Shown here piece by piece: positions 44,627 through 53,470 of a DNA stretch of 64,000 nucleotides. Position numbers and translations under genes: made by a program. Under the pieces are notes generated by a model that saw only the letters and a program-made list of their open reading frames with translations, had not been told where the DNA came from and did not search any database. Source of the DNA: Streptomyces sp. NBC_01463 (lineage in GTDB: Bacteria; Actinomycetota; Actinomycetes; Streptomycetales; Streptomycetaceae); NCBI GenBank assembly GCA_036227345.1, contig CP109468.1:4464001-4528000 (forward strand), in the 5' to 3' direction. Positions within the stretch are counted from its first letter, which is position 1; the number at the start of each line of letters is the position of its first letter.

Positions 44627-45790
44627 GTGCACCGCATCAGCGACGAACAGCGCCGCATCAGGATCGGCCGGCGCCACCTCCTGGCCCCCTCCGTGCGGTC
44701 GGAGTCCCCCGTTGCCGTGGCCGACGCCGTCGTCGCCCTGCACGCCACCGACGCCGCCACCGTCTTCCTGTCCGCCTGCGCACGGCTCCGGGCGCCCGGG
44801 GCCGTCGCCGTGGAGGCATGCCTCTACGAGGACGTCTCGCTGGTCCGGCTGCTCTCCATGCGCAACACCCTGTTCGTCGTGTCGGCCGAGGCGGCCCCGC
44901 ACGTCGAGGCGTCGAATGCGCGCGCTGTCGCCGCCAAGGAACGCCGGAACCTCCTGAAGCACCTGGCGGAGGACGGCAACGGGCTCGACGAGCAGTGGCT
45001 GGCCGGCACCGAGAAGGCCGCCCTCGCGGTTCTGACGGCCCGGGGGTCCGCCACGGGCAGCGAGCTCTCCGCCGCCGTACCCGCCCTGCGCACCAAGATC
45101 ACGCTGTTCCCCGGCAAGAAGCAGGAGGCGGTGCAGGGCGTGGCCTCGCGCGTCATCCGTGTCCTCGCCGCCGAAGGGCGGATCCGCCGGGACCGGCCCC
45201 GCGGCTCCTGGACGTCGAGCCAGTTCCGCTGGACGGCGTCCGAGCCCCGGCCCGTCGAGGAACCCGGCCGGGCTCAGGCGGAGTTGGCACTGCGCTGGCT
45301 CCGCGCGTACGGCCCCGCATCCGAGAGCGACCTCAAGTGGTGGACGGGCTGGGGGCTCGGCCAGGTCCGTAAGGCGCTGGCGGCCGCGGGAGCGGAAGAG
45401 GTACTCCTCGACAGTGGCGCCACGGCATGGGTCGCACCACAGGACGTCGCGCCCGACCCGGAGCCCGAGCCCTGGGCGGCGCTGCTGCCCGCCCTCGACC
45501 CCAGCGCCATGGGATGGGCCGACCGTGGTTTCCACCTCCCGGCCGAGCACCGGGCGGCACTCTTCGACCGCTCCGGCAACATCGGGCCCACCGTGTGGTG
45601 GAACGGGCAGATCATCGGCGGCTGGGCCCAGCGAGCCACCGGGGAGCCGGTCTGGCGGTTGCTCACCGACGCCGGCCGGGACGCCTCCGCGGCGGTCGAG
45701 GCGGAGGCGTCCCGGCTGGCGGGCTGGGTGGGGGAAGCGCGGATCACACCCCGCTTCCGCACCCCGCTGGAACGGGAGCTGACGGCCTGA
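44627..45790 (+). CDS. AlkZ/YcaQ-like winged-helix DNA-binding protein (HTH_42)
   Basis: A 387-aa protein of the HTH_42 superfamily that includes AlkZ and E. coli YcaQ, DNA glycosylases that open interstrand crosslinks or remove bulky adducts. Three winged-helix domains are expected; the phrase LKWWTGWGLGQVRKAL near 235 and the C-terminal VWWNGQIIGGW are typical. The catalytic Q-phi-Q/D motif of studied members falls at LHATD (residues 38-42), where a His replaces the Gln. Activity is therefore uncertain. GTG 44627 has AAGGAG 8 nt upstream. Confidence 0.85.
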   Translation: MHRISDEQRRIRIGRRHLLAPSVRSESPVAVADAVVALHATDAATVFLSACARLRAPGAVAVEACLYEDVSLVRLLSMRNTLFVVSAEAAPHVEASNARAVAAKERRNLLKHLAEDGNGLDEQWLAGTEKAALAVLTARGSATGSELSAAVPALRTKITLFPGKKQEAVQGVASRVIRVLAAEGRIRRDRPRGSWTSSQFRWTASEPRPVEEPGRAQAELALRWLRAYGPASESDLKWWTGWGLGQVRKALAAAGAEEVLLDSGATAWVAPQDVAPDPEPEPWAALLPALDPSAMGWADRGFHLPAEHRAALFDRSGNIGPTVWWNGQIIGGWAQRATGEPVWRLLTDAGRDASAAVEAEASRLAGWVGEARITPRFRTPLERELTA

Positions 45791-45802
45791 GCCGCCGCGC
45801 CT

Positions 45803-45816
45803 GTTTCACGTGAAAC
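45803..45816. promoter_or_regulatory. parS: parS centromere site between convergent genes
   Basis: GTTTCACGTGAAAC, exact ParB-binding palindrome, 13 bp after the AlkZ-like stop and 7 bp from the stop of the convergent serine hydrolase. Confidence 0.93.
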
Positions 45817-45822
45817 GGATGC

Positions 45823-47205
45823 TCAACTGCCCAGCCCGCGCCAGCCGTCCGGGTCCACTCCGCCCGGAACGGCCGCCGCCGGATCGTACGGCTCACGCGT
45901 GAAGACGAACGACCCCAGATCCAGATGGCTCACGCTGCCGTCCTCGTTCCGTACGAGCCGCAGCGTCTCCCCCGCGTAATAGCCGTCCAGCCCGATCCAG
46001 CTGCCGTCCGGACGAGCGGTGAACCGCGCACCCCGGCCCCGGCCGTTCAGGGGCTGCAGTTCCAGCCCACGGTCGGGAGTCAGCCGGAGGACGTTGGCAC
46101 GCGTGCCCCAGTACCACGGGCCGGTCAGCGCCAGCAGATCCTGATCCACTTCGGGCAGCGGGCGCCATGGCTCGGGGATACGGGGTTCGGCCTCCGCGAC
46201 GATGTCCACGAGTTCGGCGGCCACCTCACCGACCAGCAGCCCGGACGTGATGTTGGCGAACATGACAGCCGCCACATCGTCCTCGACGCTGATCCAGAGA
46301 GCGGCCAGGAAACCGGGGAGCGAGCCCGTGTGCCCAACGAGCGTACGGCCGTTCCTGCGGATCACCTGCAGCCCCAGACCGTAGTGCCCGTCCCAGTCCC
46401 CCGACTCGGGCGGAGCCGACGGCTCCCTCATCTCCGCCACGGACGCGGCGGCGAGCACCCGGTCGTCCCCCTCGGCCAGGAAGGCGGCGAAGCGGAGAAG
46501 GTCTGCGGTGGTGGACCAGAGCTGCCCGGCCGGCGCCATCAGCCCGAGGTCCTCGGCCGGTTCGGGCAGCATGACATCCGCCCACGGATGGACGGCCCAG
46601 CCGCCGGCGTGCGGGGCCTGCTCCTGCGGGGTCGTCCGGAGCATGCTCAGCGGCTCCAGGATCTCGGTGCGCAGCACCTCCGCCCACGATGCTCCGCGTA
46701 CCGCTTCGATCAGCGCTCCGAGCAGTGTGTAGCCCGGGTTCGAATAGTGATGCCGGCGGCCCGGAAGGTGCATCCTGGTCTGCTCGCCGAGCACGTCCGC
46801 CAGCTCCGGACGCAGACTCCCGGGAGTCCGCTCCCACCACGGCGCCGGCGACTCCGCGGCCAGCCCGGCGCTGTGGCCGAGCAGCTGATGGATCGTGACG
46901 TCACCCACGCCGGTGCCGGGCAGGTGCTTCTCCAGCGGATCGGCCAGGTCCAGCAGACCCTCGTCCCGCAGCCGCAGGACCAGAACGGCAGTGAACGTCT
47001 TGGTGAGGGAACCGATCCTGAACTGGGTGTCCGTATCCGGTGCATGGCCGTCGACACAGCTGCGGGAGCCGTCCCAGACCATCCGCCCCTGTCGTTGTAC
47101 GGCAGCGACCACCGAGGGCGAGCGCCCCTGGGCCTGGGCGGTGGCGATGCGGTGCAGCAGCGCGCGCCGCGTACCGGGAAGCAATGGTTCAGCGGGAGAA
47201 GTCAT
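45823..47205 (-). CDS. Serine hydrolase of the beta-lactamase/AmpC fold
   Basis: A 460-aa protein with a class C beta-lactamase-like domain (about 20-340). SxxK is SLTK (near 70), the YxN motif is YSN (near 155) and a KTG-equivalent HTG is present (VGHTGSLPGF, about 305). A C-terminal beta domain of about 100 residues follows. No signal peptide is seen, so it is likely cytoplasmic, with esterase or peptidase activity. ATG 47205 lies 10 nt after GGGAGGT; the upstream ATG would add ten residues. Confidence 0.88.
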   Translation of the reverse strand: MTSPAEPLLPGTRRALLHRIATAQAQGRSPSVVAAVQRQGRMVWDGSRSCVDGHAPDTDTQFRIGSLTKTFTAVLVLRLRDEGLLDLADPLEKHLPGTGVGDVTIHQLLGHSAGLAAESPAPWWERTPGSLRPELADVLGEQTRMHLPGRRHHYSNPGYTLLGALIEAVRGASWAEVLRTEILEPLSMLRTTPQEQAPHAGGWAVHPWADVMLPEPAEDLGLMAPAGQLWSTTADLLRFAAFLAEGDDRVLAAASVAEMREPSAPPESGDWDGHYGLGLQVIRRNGRTLVGHTGSLPGFLAALWISVEDDVAAVMFANITSGLLVGEVAAELVDIVAEAEPRIPEPWRPLPEVDQDLLALTGPWYWGTRANVLRLTPDRGLELQPLNGRGRGARFTARPDGSWIGLDGYYAGETLRLVRNEDGSVSHLDLGSFVFTREPYDPAAAVPGGVDPDGWRGLGS

Positions 47206-47246
47206 CGTCAACAAGTACCTCCCCCACCGGCGCACGGCGACCTCAT

Positions 47247-48404
47247 TTACCGTCGCCCGGACGCGGGGGTCTCCTCGGGCCGGAGCAATCGCCGGGCGAC
47301 GAGCTCCGAACGGGTCAGTTCGAGCAACCGCCCCATCCAGTTGCGTCCCCGGTCGTCGGGAGCGTCTCTCCAGAATGGTGAGTCCGAGAGGCCGGTGTAG
47401 CTGATCCTGGCGTCCCCTGTGGAGACGAGGACCTCGGCGAGTTCAGGGTGCTGGGTGAACTTCGCACGGACGAGCCCTGCCATCACCGCGAGCCGGACGT
47501 CGGGCCAGTCGCTCCGGTGCGCTGCCCGGCCACCCAGGTCATGCGCCTCTCTGCCGGAGGCCGCGTCCCGGATCCTGCCTCTGTCGGAGGCGTCCGCCGC
47601 CGACAGCGCCCAGTACCCGTGCAGTACGGACGCATAGGACTCGCCGGCGAACACGATCCAGGCAGGGAAGTCGTTGCGGAGCATGAACAGACCCGGCTGC
47701 TCGGGCCACCCCTGTGGGTACACGGTCTCGTGCGAGACGAGAGCCGGTCGGCCGGGTTCTGAAGGATCGTCGGAATGCCGGACGGCTCGCTGTTCCTGCT
47801 CGCTCTCGACTCCCTCGTCTCCGCGGCCGAAGTAGTCCAGGACGCCCTGATGCATCTCCGCTGTCACTACCGGACCGTCGCCGCCGACGGCCTCGCCAAC
47901 GTTCGTGAGCAGGATCCGCAAGGGACGGTCCTGGCGGTCCATGTCTCCGAGGACATAGATCCGAAGATGCGGTGGCACCGACAGATACGCCGCCCGGAGA
48001 AGTGCCCGGTTGGACTCGTCCGGCTCCCGCTGGAAGCGCCGGATCGCATCCCAGCAACGCTGCCCGGCTGTTGGCCGTTCATTGAGTTCCTCGATGCGGT
48101 CAGCGACTTCCAGGAGGAACCCCTCCGGCGTCAGCGGTTCGCCGCACCGAGAGGCCCACTTCGACGGCTCGTCGGGAAGCGGCGGAGCCTCAGGATCGGT
48201 CGCCGCCAGTCGGCCCGTTGCCAGCCACTTCACGAGGCCGGCGAGGTCCGTACGTTCTCCGCAGCTGATCGCTCCGTCAGCGAAGACGACCAGGTCGTCG
48301 AGGTAGTACTCACCGTCCGGTCGATACCGCCGCCAGACGTGGCACCAGGCCCCGTCGATCCTCTCTCCGTCCACCATCCGATAGGTCGGTCCCCGCCAAG
48401 TCAT
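47247..48404 (-). CDS. NADAR-domain protein with N-terminal DUF7639-like region
   Basis: A 385-aa protein. The C-terminal 165 residues match the NADAR pattern: ESYASVLHGYWALS, a DW-x-x-x-R-x-x-VM block, KFTQHPELAEVLVSTGD, and RNWMGRLLELTRSEL. NADAR proteins act on N-glycosidic bonds, including ADP-ribosylated guanine in DNA. The N-terminal 220 residues begin TWRGPTYRMVDGERIDG and contain GEPLTPEGFLLEVADR; they resemble DUF7639-type domains. It lies between serine hydrolase and dnaB genes, all leftward. Without a DarT or ADP-ribosyltransferase neighbour, its partner is unclear. Confidence 0.8.
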   Translation of the reverse strand: MTWRGPTYRMVDGERIDGAWCHVWRRYRPDGEYYLDDLVVFADGAISCGERTDLAGLVKWLATGRLAATDPEAPPLPDEPSKWASRCGEPLTPEGFLLEVADRIEELNERPTAGQRCWDAIRRFQREPDESNRALLRAAYLSVPPHLRIYVLGDMDRQDRPLRILLTNVGEAVGGDGPVVTAEMHQGVLDYFGRGDEGVESEQEQRAVRHSDDPSEPGRPALVSHETVYPQGWPEQPGLFMLRNDFPAWIVFAGESYASVLHGYWALSAADASDRGRIRDAASGREAHDLGGRAAHRSDWPDVRLAVMAGLVRAKFTQHPELAEVLVSTGDARISYTGLSDSPFWRDAPDDRGRNWMGRLLELTRSELVARRLLRPEETPASGRR

Positions 48405-48582
48405 GGGCGCACGCTACTGCCTGCGGGACGATCATGGGAGTGGCAACGGAGTCCCCAGGCCGCTGCCTCCTGCCCGGCCGGGGAGGGCGGTGGAACCTTC
48501 GGGGCGAGCCGGTCGCGGGCCGCTCGTGGCCGGGAGCCCGTCAACGGTCGTTCCCCGGTCGCGGGCGCTGTGCGCTTCCGGA

Positions 48583-50061
48583 TCAGGTCTGCGCCATGTC
48601 CACGAAGCGCGAGTAGTGGCCCTGGAAGGCGACGGTGATCGTCGCCGTCGGACCGTTACGGTGCTTGGCCACGATCAGGTCCGCCTCGCCCGCACGCGGC
48701 GACTCCTTCTCGTAGGCGTCCTCGCGGTGCAGCAGGATCACCATGTCGGCGTCCTGCTCGATCGAACCGGACTCACGGAGGTCGGACACCATCGGCTTCT
48801 TGTCCGTGCGCTGCTCGGGGCCACGGTTCAGCTGGGAGAGCGCGATGACCGGCAGCTGGAGTTCCTTGGCCAGCAGCTTGAGGTTTCGCGACATGTCCGA
48901 GACCTCCTGCTGGCGGCTCTCGGCCCGCTTGGAACCGCCGGACTGCATCAGCTGCAGATAGTCGATGACCACCAGCTTGAGGTCGTTGCGCTGCTTGAGA
49001 CGGCGACACTTGGCCCGGATCTCCATCATGGAGAGGTTCGGGGAGTCGTCGATGTAGAGCGGGGCCGCGGAGACGTCGGGCATGCGCCGCGCCAGCCGCG
49101 TCCAGTCCTCGTCGGTCATGGTGCCCGAGCGCATGTGGTGCAGCGCCACCCGGGCCTCGGCGGACAGCAGACGCATCGCGATCTCGTTCCGCCCCATTTC
49201 GAGGGAGAAGATCACGCTGGGCAGATTGCTCTTGATCGAGCAGGCCCGGGCGAAGTCCAGCGCCAGGGTGGACTTACCCATGGCGGGACGGGCCGCGATC
49301 ACGACCATCTGGCCGGGGTGGAGGCCGTTGGTCAATGCGTCGAGGTCGGTGAAGCCGGTCGGTACACCGGTCATCTCACCGCTGCGTGAACCGATCGCCT
49401 CGATCTCGTCGAGCGCGCCCTCCATGATGTCGCCCAGCGGCAGGTAGTCCTCGCTGGTCCGCTGTTCGGTGACGGCGTAGATCTCGGCCTGGGCGGAGTT
49501 GACGATGTCGTCGACATCGCCGTCGGCCGCGTATCCCATCTGCGTGATCTTCGTGCCTGCCTCGACGAGCCGCCGCAGAACGGCGCGCTCGTGAACGATC
49601 TCCGCGTAGTACGAGGCGTTGGCCGCGGTCGGCACCGACTGGACCAGGGTGTGCAGATACGGAGCTCCACCCACCTTGGTGATCTCGCCGCGCTTGACCA
49701 GCTCGGCGGCGACCGTGATGGGGTCGGCCGGCTCGCCCTTGGCGTAGAGGTCGAGGATCGCCTGGAAAACGGTCTCGTGCGCCGGGCGGTAGAAGTCGTG
49801 GCCCTTGATGATCTCGACGACGTCGGCGATGGCGTCCTTGGACAGGAGCATGCCACCCAGGACGGACTGCTCCGCGTCCAGGTCCTGGGGAGGGACCCGC
49901 TCGAAACCGGGGGAACCACCCTCCCAGCTGCTGCTCTCCCGGCCGCGGTCGTGCTGCTCCCCGCGGTCCCTGCCCTCGCCCCGACGCTGGCGGGAAACAG
50001 GCAGACGGTCGCTGGGACCGGTGTCGGCCCAGGGGTCGTCCAAAGGCTCGGGAATGCTCAT
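48583..50061 (-). CDS. dnaB: Replicative DNA helicase
   Basis: A 492-aa hexameric 5'-3' helicase that unwinds DNA at the replication fork and binds primase. The first 50 residues form an Arg/Glu-rich unstructured extension. The N-terminal domain begins PPQDLDAEQSVLGGMLLS. The RecA-like domain has Walker A ARPAMGKST (near 257) and Walker B LVVIDYLQLM. There is no intein, unlike the mycobacterial homologue. ATG 50061; the adjacent intergenic space holds DnaA boxes. Confidence 0.98.
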   Translation of the reverse strand: MSIPEPLDDPWADTGPSDRLPVSRQRRGEGRDRGEQHDRGRESSSWEGGSPGFERVPPQDLDAEQSVLGGMLLSKDAIADVVEIIKGHDFYRPAHETVFQAILDLYAKGEPADPITVAAELVKRGEITKVGGAPYLHTLVQSVPTAANASYYAEIVHERAVLRRLVEAGTKITQMGYAADGDVDDIVNSAQAEIYAVTEQRTSEDYLPLGDIMEGALDEIEAIGSRSGEMTGVPTGFTDLDALTNGLHPGQMVVIAARPAMGKSTLALDFARACSIKSNLPSVIFSLEMGRNEIAMRLLSAEARVALHHMRSGTMTDEDWTRLARRMPDVSAAPLYIDDSPNLSMMEIRAKCRRLKQRNDLKLVVIDYLQLMQSGGSKRAESRQQEVSDMSRNLKLLAKELQLPVIALSQLNRGPEQRTDKKPMVSDLRESGSIEQDADMVILLHREDAYEKESPRAGEADLIVAKHRNGPTATITVAFQGHYSRFVDMAQT

Positions 50062-50519
50062 CCGGCCACCTCCTCCCGTCCGCTGTGCGGACCTAGCCGT
50101 GCCACTCTTTCTTACGGCACGGCACCGACAAACAAGACGCCCGACTCCGGTTCCGGTGTGTCGGGTTCTGCGGGTTTCGGGGCCGAAACGAGGTGGGGGC
50201 GCCGGACCACGGTAGGCCGCCCCGCACCGTCAGCCAATCTGGTTATCCACAGGGCATGTGGACGACGGACCAGATGCTGTGGAGAACCCTCCAGAACCTG
50301 TGCACGGACCGGGGGACAGCACTGTGGACAAACTCATAGCGACCTTTCTATCGCCGTCCTGACCTGCACTTTCTCCATCCACGGGCTGTGGGGGAGAAAA
50401 ACTTTCACAGTCGGCACAAGATCCCGGCAACCGGCCCATGACAGAACGCCATCCTGCGGCCAATGTAAGGATCACTAAGGTCTTGCATCTATTACCTGTG
50501 GAAGATTAGATTGGCACCC
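50062..50519. other. dnaB-MATE divergent intergenic region with DnaA boxes
   Basis: About 460 bp without a supported gene. It contains four DnaA-box-like 9-mers between 50243 and 50331 and the divergent promoters of dnaB and the MATE gene. Confidence 0.7.
50243..50331. promoter_or_regulatory. DnaA-box cluster upstream of dnaB
   Basis: TTATCCACA (50243-50251, exact), TGTGGACGA (50257-50265, one mismatch), TGTGGAGAA (50278-50286, one mismatch) and TGTGGACAA (50323-50331, exact). DnaA binding could couple dnaB transcription to DnaA level or simply titrate DnaA. This is inference from the box sequences. Confidence 0.7.
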
Positions 50520-51857
50520 ATGATCCAGGCACCGGCGACCCCGCCGTCTCGTCGCCGTCGGCACGACCGCGAGATCATCGCGCTCGCCGTCCCGGCCTTC
50601 GGCGCGCTCGTGGCCGAGCCCCTCTTCGTGATGGTCGACAGCGCGATCGTCGGCCACCTCGGCACTCCGCAACTGGCCGGCCTCGCCGTTGCCGCAGCCC
50701 TGCTGACGACCGCCGTGAGCATCTTCGTCTTCCTCGCCTACGCCACCACCGCGGCCGTCGCCCGCCGGGTCGGCGCCGGGGATCTGGCCTCCGCGATCCG
50801 CCAGGGCATGGACGGCATCTGGCTGGCGATACTGCTCGGCCTCGCCGTCATCGCCGTGACCCTCCCCCTGGCTCCCTGGCTCGTGGGGGTGTTCGGCGCC
50901 TCCGACACCGCAACCCCCTACGCCACCACCTATCTGCGGATCTCCAGCCTCGGCATTCCCGCGATGCTCGTGGTGCTTGCCGCGACCGGTGTCCTGCGGG
51001 GCCTGCAGAACACCCGCACACCGCTGTACGTCGCCATCGGCGGATTCGCCGCCAACGCCGCCCTCAACGCGGGACTCGTCTACGGCGCCGGGCTGGGCAT
51101 CGCCGGCTCGGCCTGGGGCACGGTGATCGCGCAGGTCGGGATGGCGGTCGCCTATCTCGTCGTGGTGGTCCGCGGCGCCCGGCGGCACGGGGCCTCATTG
51201 CGGCCCGACGTCGCCGGCATCAGGGCCAGCGCCCAAGCAGGCGTGCCCCTCCTGGTCCGTACGCTTTCGCTCCGTGCCGTCCTGCTCATCGCCACGGCCG
51301 TCGCCGCTCGGCTGGGCGACACCGACATCGCCGCGCACCAGATCATTCTTTCGCTGTGGAGCCTGATGGCCTTCGCGCTGGACGCCATCGCCATCGCGGG
51401 CCAGGCCATCATCGGGCGCTACCTGGGCGCCGACGACACCAAGGGAGCGCGCGAGGCCTGCCGCCGCATGGTGGAGTGGGGCATCGCCTCAGGTGTGGTG
51501 TTCGGGGTGCTGATCGTTCTCGCCCGCCCCCTGTTCGTACCGCTCTTCACCAGCGATCAAGCGGTGAAGGACACACTGTTCCCGGCCTTGCTGGTGGTGG
51601 CGCTGACCCAGCCGGTCGCCGGAGTCGTCTTCGTCCTGGACGGTGTCCTGATGGGCGCCGGGGACGGCCCGTATCTCGCCTGGGCCATGCTCGTCACCCT
51701 GGCGGTCTTCGCCCCCGCGGCCCTGCTGGTCCCCGCCCTCGGCGGGGGACTGACCGCCCTGTGGTGCGCGATGGCGCTGATGATGCTGGTGCGCATGGCG
51801 ACCCTCTGGCTCCGCGCCCGTTCCGGCAAGTGGCTGGTCACCGGCGCGACCCGCTGA
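50520..51857 (+). CDS. MATE family efflux transporter
   Basis: A 445-aa member of the multidrug and toxin extrusion family, with 12 predicted helices. The first-helix phrase EPLFVMVDSAIVGHLG (about 32-47) and the second half VLRGLQNTRTPLY are typical of the DinF-like branch. It probably exports cationic or neutral compounds by proton or sodium antiport. ATG 50520 is used; a TTG at 50511 is in frame. It sits divergent from dnaB, convergent with rplI. Confidence 0.93.
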   Translation: MIQAPATPPSRRRRHDREIIALAVPAFGALVAEPLFVMVDSAIVGHLGTPQLAGLAVAAALLTTAVSIFVFLAYATTAAVARRVGAGDLASAIRQGMDGIWLAILLGLAVIAVTLPLAPWLVGVFGASDTATPYATTYLRISSLGIPAMLVVLAATGVLRGLQNTRTPLYVAIGGFAANAALNAGLVYGAGLGIAGSAWGTVIAQVGMAVAYLVVVVRGARRHGASLRPDVAGIRASAQAGVPLLVRTLSLRAVLLIATAVAARLGDTDIAAHQIILSLWSLMAFALDAIAIAGQAIIGRYLGADDTKGAREACRRMVEWGIASGVVFGVLIVLARPLFVPLFTSDQAVKDTLFPALLVVALTQPVAGVVFVLDGVLMGAGDGPYLAWAMLVTLAVFAPAALLVPALGGGLTALWCAMALMMLVRMATLWLRARSGKWLVTGATR

Positions 51858-51900
51858 CGCGGGATTTCTCCACAGCCCGGCCCAGTCCAGCCCACAGACG

Positions 51901-51928
51901 GTGTCCCGTTTCACGTGAAACGGGACAC
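51901..51928. promoter_or_regulatory. parS: parS site within a perfect 28-bp palindrome
   Basis: The core GTTTCACGTGAAAC is at 51908-51921. It is extended by GTGTCCC on the left (51901-51907) and GGGACAC on the right (51922-51928), so the whole 28 bp is a perfect palindrome. It lies 43 bp after the MATE stop, in the convergent gap before rplI. Confidence 0.93.
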
Positions 51929-51976
51929 GGTGAGCCGCAGAGGGCAGAGGGCAGAGGGAACCGGACCGCCCACGGC

Positions 51977-52008
51977 GAAGGGCCGCACCCCTGGGGGTGC
52001 GGCCCTTC
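51977..52008. terminator. Bidirectional terminator of rplI operon and MATE gene
   Basis: GAAGGGCCGCACCCC (51977-51991) and GGGGTGCGGCCCTTC (51994-52008) form a perfect 15-bp stem around a 2-nt loop as written (in practice a 4-nt loop, with one pair opened). It lies 25 bp past the rplI stop. Confidence 0.88.
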
Positions 52009-52033
52009 ACTGTTCTGCTGAGGTGCGGCCTAT

Positions 52034-52480
52034 TCAGGCAGCAACAACCTCGATGCCGAGCTTCGCAGCGACCTCGGGGTGCAGACGCACGGACACCTGG
52101 TGTCCGCCGAGCGTCTTGATGGCCGAGCCGAGCTCGACGCGACGCTTGTCGACATCCGGGCCACCGGCGGCCTTGATCGCCGAAGCGATGTCGGCCGGGG
52201 TGACGGAGCCGAAGAGACGGCCGGCGTCGCCGGAGCGAACAGCCAGACGGACCTTCACGGCCTCGAGCTTGGCCTTGATCTCGTTGGCCTGCTCGATGGT
52301 GGCGATCTCGTGGATCTTGCGGGCGCGGCGGATCTGCGCCACGTCCTTCTCGCCACCCTTGGTCCAGCGGATGGCAAAGCCACGCGGGACCAGGTAGTTA
52401 CGGGCGTACCCGTCCTTGACGTCTACAACGTCGCCCGCAGCACCGAGGCCGGAGACCTCGTGGGTGAGGATGATCTTCAT
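52034..52480 (-). CDS. rplI: 50S ribosomal protein L9
   Basis: A 148-aa L9 protein. It begins [31 protein letters not shown] (the run is split), with the N-terminal rRNA-binding domain, a long connecting helix and the C-terminal domain. Last gene of the rpsF-ssb-rpsR-rplI operon, 18 bp after rpsR. Confidence 0.98.
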   Translation of the reverse strand: MKIILTHEVSGLGAAGDVVDVKDGYARNYLVPRGFAIRWTKGGEKDVAQIRRARKIHEIATIEQANEIKAKLEAVKVRLAVRSGDAGRLFGSVTPADIASAIKAAGGPDVDKRRVELGSAIKTLGGHQVSVRLHPEVAAKLGIEVVAA

Positions 52481-52498
52481 GATTCGGTCACCCTTCCC

Positions 52499-52735
52499 TT
52501 ATCGCGCGGTGGACGTGTAGGGCAGCAGCGCCATCTCACGGCTGTTCTTCACTGCCGTGGCGACGTCACGCTGGTGCTGAGTGCAGTTGCCCGTAACGCG
52601 GCGGGCACGGATCTTGCCGCGGTCGGAAATGAACTTCCGCAGCATGTTCGTGTCCTTGTAGTCCACGTACTGGGTCTTGTCCTTGCAGAACGCGCAGACC
52701 TTCTTCTTAGGCTTGCGCACAGGCGGCTTCGCCAT
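52499..52735 (-). CDS. rpsR: 30S ribosomal protein S18 (zinc-site form)
   Basis: A 78-aa S18. Cysteines in VCAFCK (C14, C17) and in GNCTQHQ (C51 with H54) look like a zinc-binding site, so this is the C+ form; a C- paralogue, Zur-controlled, is common elsewhere in Streptomyces genomes. ATG 52735 has AGGAG upstream. Third gene of the operon. Confidence 0.97.
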   Translation of the reverse strand: MAKPPVRKPKKKVCAFCKDKTQYVDYKDTNMLRKFISDRGKIRARRVTGNCTQHQRDVATAVKNSREMALLPYTSTAR

Positions 52736-52778
52736 GGTGTTTCTCCTGTGTGATCAAGAAGTGGGGGTACGAGCTGCC

Positions 52779-53396
52779 CTAGAAGGGAGGCTCGTCCGAG
52801 TAGCCGCCGCCAGAAGAACCGCCGGAACCGCCGGAGCTTCCGCCCCAACCGCCTCCGCCGCTCTGCTGGCCCCCGCCCTGCTGGCCGCCGGCCGGCGCGC
52901 TGGTGGCCCACGGGTCGTCGGCGGGAGCACCGCCACCGCCCTGCTGACCACCTGAACCGGGACCGCCGCCCCAGTTACCGCCACCCTGCTGGCCGCCGCC
53001 GTATCCACCCTGGCCGCCCTGGCCACCACGACCGGTGGTCTTGGTGACCTTGGCCGTGGCGCTCTTGAGACTGGGGCCGACTTCCTCGACGTCCAGCTCG
53101 TAGACCGTGCGCTTGACGCCCTCGCGGTCTTCGTACGACCGCTGCTTCAGCCGGCCCTGCACGACAACGCGCATGCCTCGCGTGAGCGACTCGGCGACGT
53201 TCTCCGCCGCCTGACGCCAGACCGAGCAGGTGAGGAACAGGCCTTCGCCGTCCTTCCACTCATTGGTCTGCCGGTCGAAGATGCGGGGAGTGGACGCGAC
53301 GCGGAACTTCGCGACCGCCGCACCGGACGGGGTGAAGCGCAGCTCGGGGTCGTCGACGAGATTGCCGACGACCGTGATGACGGTCTCGCCTGCCAT
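52779..53396 (-). CDS. ssb: Single-stranded DNA-binding protein
   Basis: A 205-aa SSB. The OB-fold is at residues 1-110 ([21 protein letters not shown] and [16 protein letters not shown]). It is followed by a long Gly/Gln/Ser-rich linker and the acidic partner-binding tip SDEPPF. It coats ssDNA at the fork and recruits other proteins. Streptomycetes have a second, sporulation-linked ssb elsewhere; the operon context marks this as the essential copy (SsbA type). Confidence 0.97.
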   Translation of the reverse strand: MAGETVITVVGNLVDDPELRFTPSGAAVAKFRVASTPRIFDRQTNEWKDGEGLFLTCSVWRQAAENVAESLTRGMRVVVQGRLKQRSYEDREGVKRTVYELDVEEVGPSLKSATAKVTKTTGRGGQGGQGGYGGGQQGGGNWGGGPGSGGQQGGGGAPADDPWATSAPAGGQQGGGQQSGGGGWGGSSGGSGGSSGGGYSDEPPF

Positions 53397-53470
53397 GGAT
53401 GAACCTCTCGGCGGGGATTGCTTCTGGCTGCTTGCTGCTACTCGAACCCGATGACCACTGAGCTAGAAGC

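Noticed and set aside
48583..50061. Possible intein in DnaB
   Set aside because: The sequence runs through the Walker A and B regions without insertion at the normal length.
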